A DNA stretch of 6,389 nt from Clostridia bacterium (GTDB lineage: Bacteria; Bacillota; Clostridia; Oscillospirales; CAG-382), in contig CAAEDF010000206.1 in NCBI GenBank assembly GCA_900754535.1, forward strand, positions 1 through 6,389, in the 5' to 3' direction. Shown in pieces: positions 5,205 through 6,389 of the stretch (position 1 is the first letter of the stretch; each line of letters opens with the position of its first letter). The notes under the pieces are model-generated. The model had not been told where the DNA came from and did not search any database. It saw only the letters and a program-made list of their open reading frames with translations. The position numbers and the translations under genes are program-made.

Positions 5205-6389
5205 TCAGGAATCCTTTTTCTCGTGATATTCCTTTTCGGCGTTAACGTTCCATACGTCGTCCCTGCAGCCGTCACCGGAAATGGCTCTTACCGCCTTCAT
5301 CGCGGTCAGCATCGAGTGGTCCATGTTGTTGTACTTGTGCTGCCCGTTCCTGCCGATGCAGTACAGATTTTCATATGTGTCAAGATACCGGCGCACCTTC
5401 GGAAAATCGGCATACGAGCCGAAATATGCCGGATACGCCTTTTTCACCTTCACGCGCACGGCGTCGCGCACGTCGGCGGCGTCTATTATGCCGATATGCT
5501 CAAGCTCTCCCTTTGCAAATTCTATAAAGTCGGCGTCGCTCATGTTCCACATGTCGTCGCCCTCGTTGCAGAAGTATTCAAGCCCTATCCACACGGTGTT
5601 TTCCAAATCGTTTACCATGTAGGGCGACCAGTTGTTGAATATCTGGAGCCTGCCGATCCTGACGTCGCGCTCCTGGACGTATATCCAGCAGTCGGGCACT
5701 ATGTCGGAAACGGTTTTCATCTTGGTGCGGTTTTTTATAAGCAGCTTGTCCACCAGCAGCCCGACGGTTATGAAATCCCTGTAAGGCAGCTCGGCCGCCG
5801 TATGCGCCACCTCCTTAGGGACCTCGGCGTCCATAGCCGCGACAAGATCCTTTATCGGCATCGACGAAAAGAACCAGTCACCCGAATATTCCTTTTCTCC
5901 GTCCTTTTCCTGCGTCACGACGCCCGTCACGGCGCCGCCGGAGGTCTTTACCGTCTTTACCTTTGCGTTCATGACGATGCTGCCGCCCAGCTTTTCTATC
6001 TCCTCGGCAACCGTTTCCCAAAGCTGTCCCGGCCCCTTCTTGGGATAGATAAACTGCTCGATCAGCGAGGTCTCGACCTTTTTGCTGTCCGTGCTGCGGA
6101 CGAACGGCTTTTTGAGCACGCTGAGCACCGCCTTTGAAAGCGAAAGGCCCTTGACGCGCTGCGCGCCCCAGTCCGCCGATATGAATTCGGGATTGACGCC
6201 CCACAGCTTCTCCGTATAGTCCTCAAAGAACATCCTGTAAAGCGGCGCGCCGAAGCGGTTTATATAAAAGTTCTTAAGGCTTGTTTCCTTTTTCTTGAAC
6301 AGCACGGATTTCATATATCCGAATCCCGCCCTGACCGTGTTGCCGAACCCCATGTTTTTTATCGTTTCGCCCGATATGGATATGGGATA
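5205..6389 (-). CDS. FAD-dependent oxidoreductase, protoporphyrinogen-oxidase / UDP-galactopyranose-mutase-like, 5' end missing
   Basis: The frame is open from the right edge (first full codon at 6389) to the TGA at 5205, giving 394 visible C-terminal residues. The ATG at 6353 is internal: the twelve codons before it ([12 protein letters not shown]) continue a conserved segment of this family. Further recognisable segments are FINRFG-like [10 protein letters not shown], the [10 protein letters not shown] stretch, [13 protein letters not shown], and near the end [17 protein letters not shown], the C-terminal flavin-contacting motif. The N-terminal GxGxxG FAD-binding fold, roughly the first hundred residues, lies outside the window. 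Relatives are annotated as NAD(P)/FAD-dependent oxidoreductases or UDP-galactopyranose mutase-like proteins and are frequent in surface polysaccharide clusters. A haem-pathway role is less likely next to a GT-C glycosyltransferase. The substrate cannot be told from sequence. The protein is probably cytosolic and co-transcribed with the downstream gene. Confidence 0.88.
   Translation of the reverse strand, partial: YPISISGETIKNMGFGNTVRAGFGYMKSVLFKKKETSLKNFYINRFGAPLYRMFFEDYTEKLWGVNPEFISADWGAQRVKGLSLSKAVLSVLKKPFVRSTDSKKVETSLIEQFIYPKKGPGQLWETVAEEIEKLGGSIVMNAKVKTVKTSGGAVTGVVTQEKDGEKEYSGDWFFSSMPIKDLVAAMDAEVPKEVAHTAAELPYRDFITVGLLVDKLLIKNRTKMKTVSDIVPDCWIYVQERDVRIGRLQIFNNWSPYMVNDLENTVWIGLEYFCNEGDDMWNMSDADFIEFAKGELEHIGIIDAADVRDAVRVKVKKAYPAYFGSYADFPKVRRYLDTYENLYCIGRNGQHKYNNMDHSMLTAMKAVRAISGDGCRDDVWNVNAEKEYHEKKDS

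Noticed and set aside
5223..6137. Long plus-strand open frame opposite the FAD-enzyme gene
   Set aside because: An antisense shadow: Val/His/Arg-rich, without domain resemblance, while the minus strand carries clear conserved motifs of the oxidoreductase family.

Overview
The window looks like chromosomal DNA from a Gram-positive, Firmicutes-type bacterium, most likely a gut-type clostridial lineage. That placement is an inference. It rests on near-consensus promoters with TGn-extended -10 boxes, strong AGGAG/GGAGG ribosome binding sites, a probable TTG start, a lipoprotein built from bacterial Ig-like (Big_2) domains plus a transglutaminase-like domain, and a small membrane protein with a Gln/Pro/Tyr/Gly-rich tail. 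I see no transposase, integrase, CRISPR array, tRNA, rRNA or phage gene.

Layout, left to right. (1) The first 24 codons of a minus-strand gene run off the left edge (1-72). A clear promoter (153-181) and a leader with two dyad elements precede it. (2) A divergent intergenic region of about 450 nt (73-524) holds that promoter and, facing the other way, a consensus plus-strand promoter (401-429) with an AT-rich tract upstream. The middle (182-381) has no convincing gene. (3) A plus-strand gene (525-1397) encodes a 290-residue protein: a cytosolic-looking tail with QYGQQP tandem repeats, then four predicted membrane segments. (4) A strong bidirectional terminator (1444-1475) separates it from three genes on the minus strand. 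(5) The gene at 1495-3270 encodes a predicted lipoprotein with four Ig-like domains in an A-B-A'-B' order and a C-terminal transglutaminase-like domain with an intact Cys-His-Asp triad. It has its own promoter at 3339-3367. (6) The gene at 3402-5132 encodes a 576-residue polytopic membrane protein of GT-C glycosyltransferase type. (7) The gene at 5205-6389 is cut by the right edge. It encodes the C-terminal ~394 residues of an FAD-dependent oxidoreductase of the protoporphyrinogen-oxidase / UDP-galactopyranose-mutase-like type.

How they may work together. The FAD enzyme and the GT-C protein are co-directional with a 72-nt gap and no visible terminator or promoter between them, so they are probably co-transcribed. 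Both families commonly occur in cell-surface polysaccharide or glycolipid clusters, so a role in making or transferring a surface sugar is a reasonable inference. The lipoprotein downstream would act on the outer face of the membrane. It has its own promoter but may also receive read-through. The plus-strand repeat protein is a separate unit. I found no clear sign of a wholly new multi-gene system. The features most worth a second look are the duplicated Ig pair with its transglutaminase domain, the possibly length-variable 18-bp repeat, and the unusual leader dyad of the left-edge gene.
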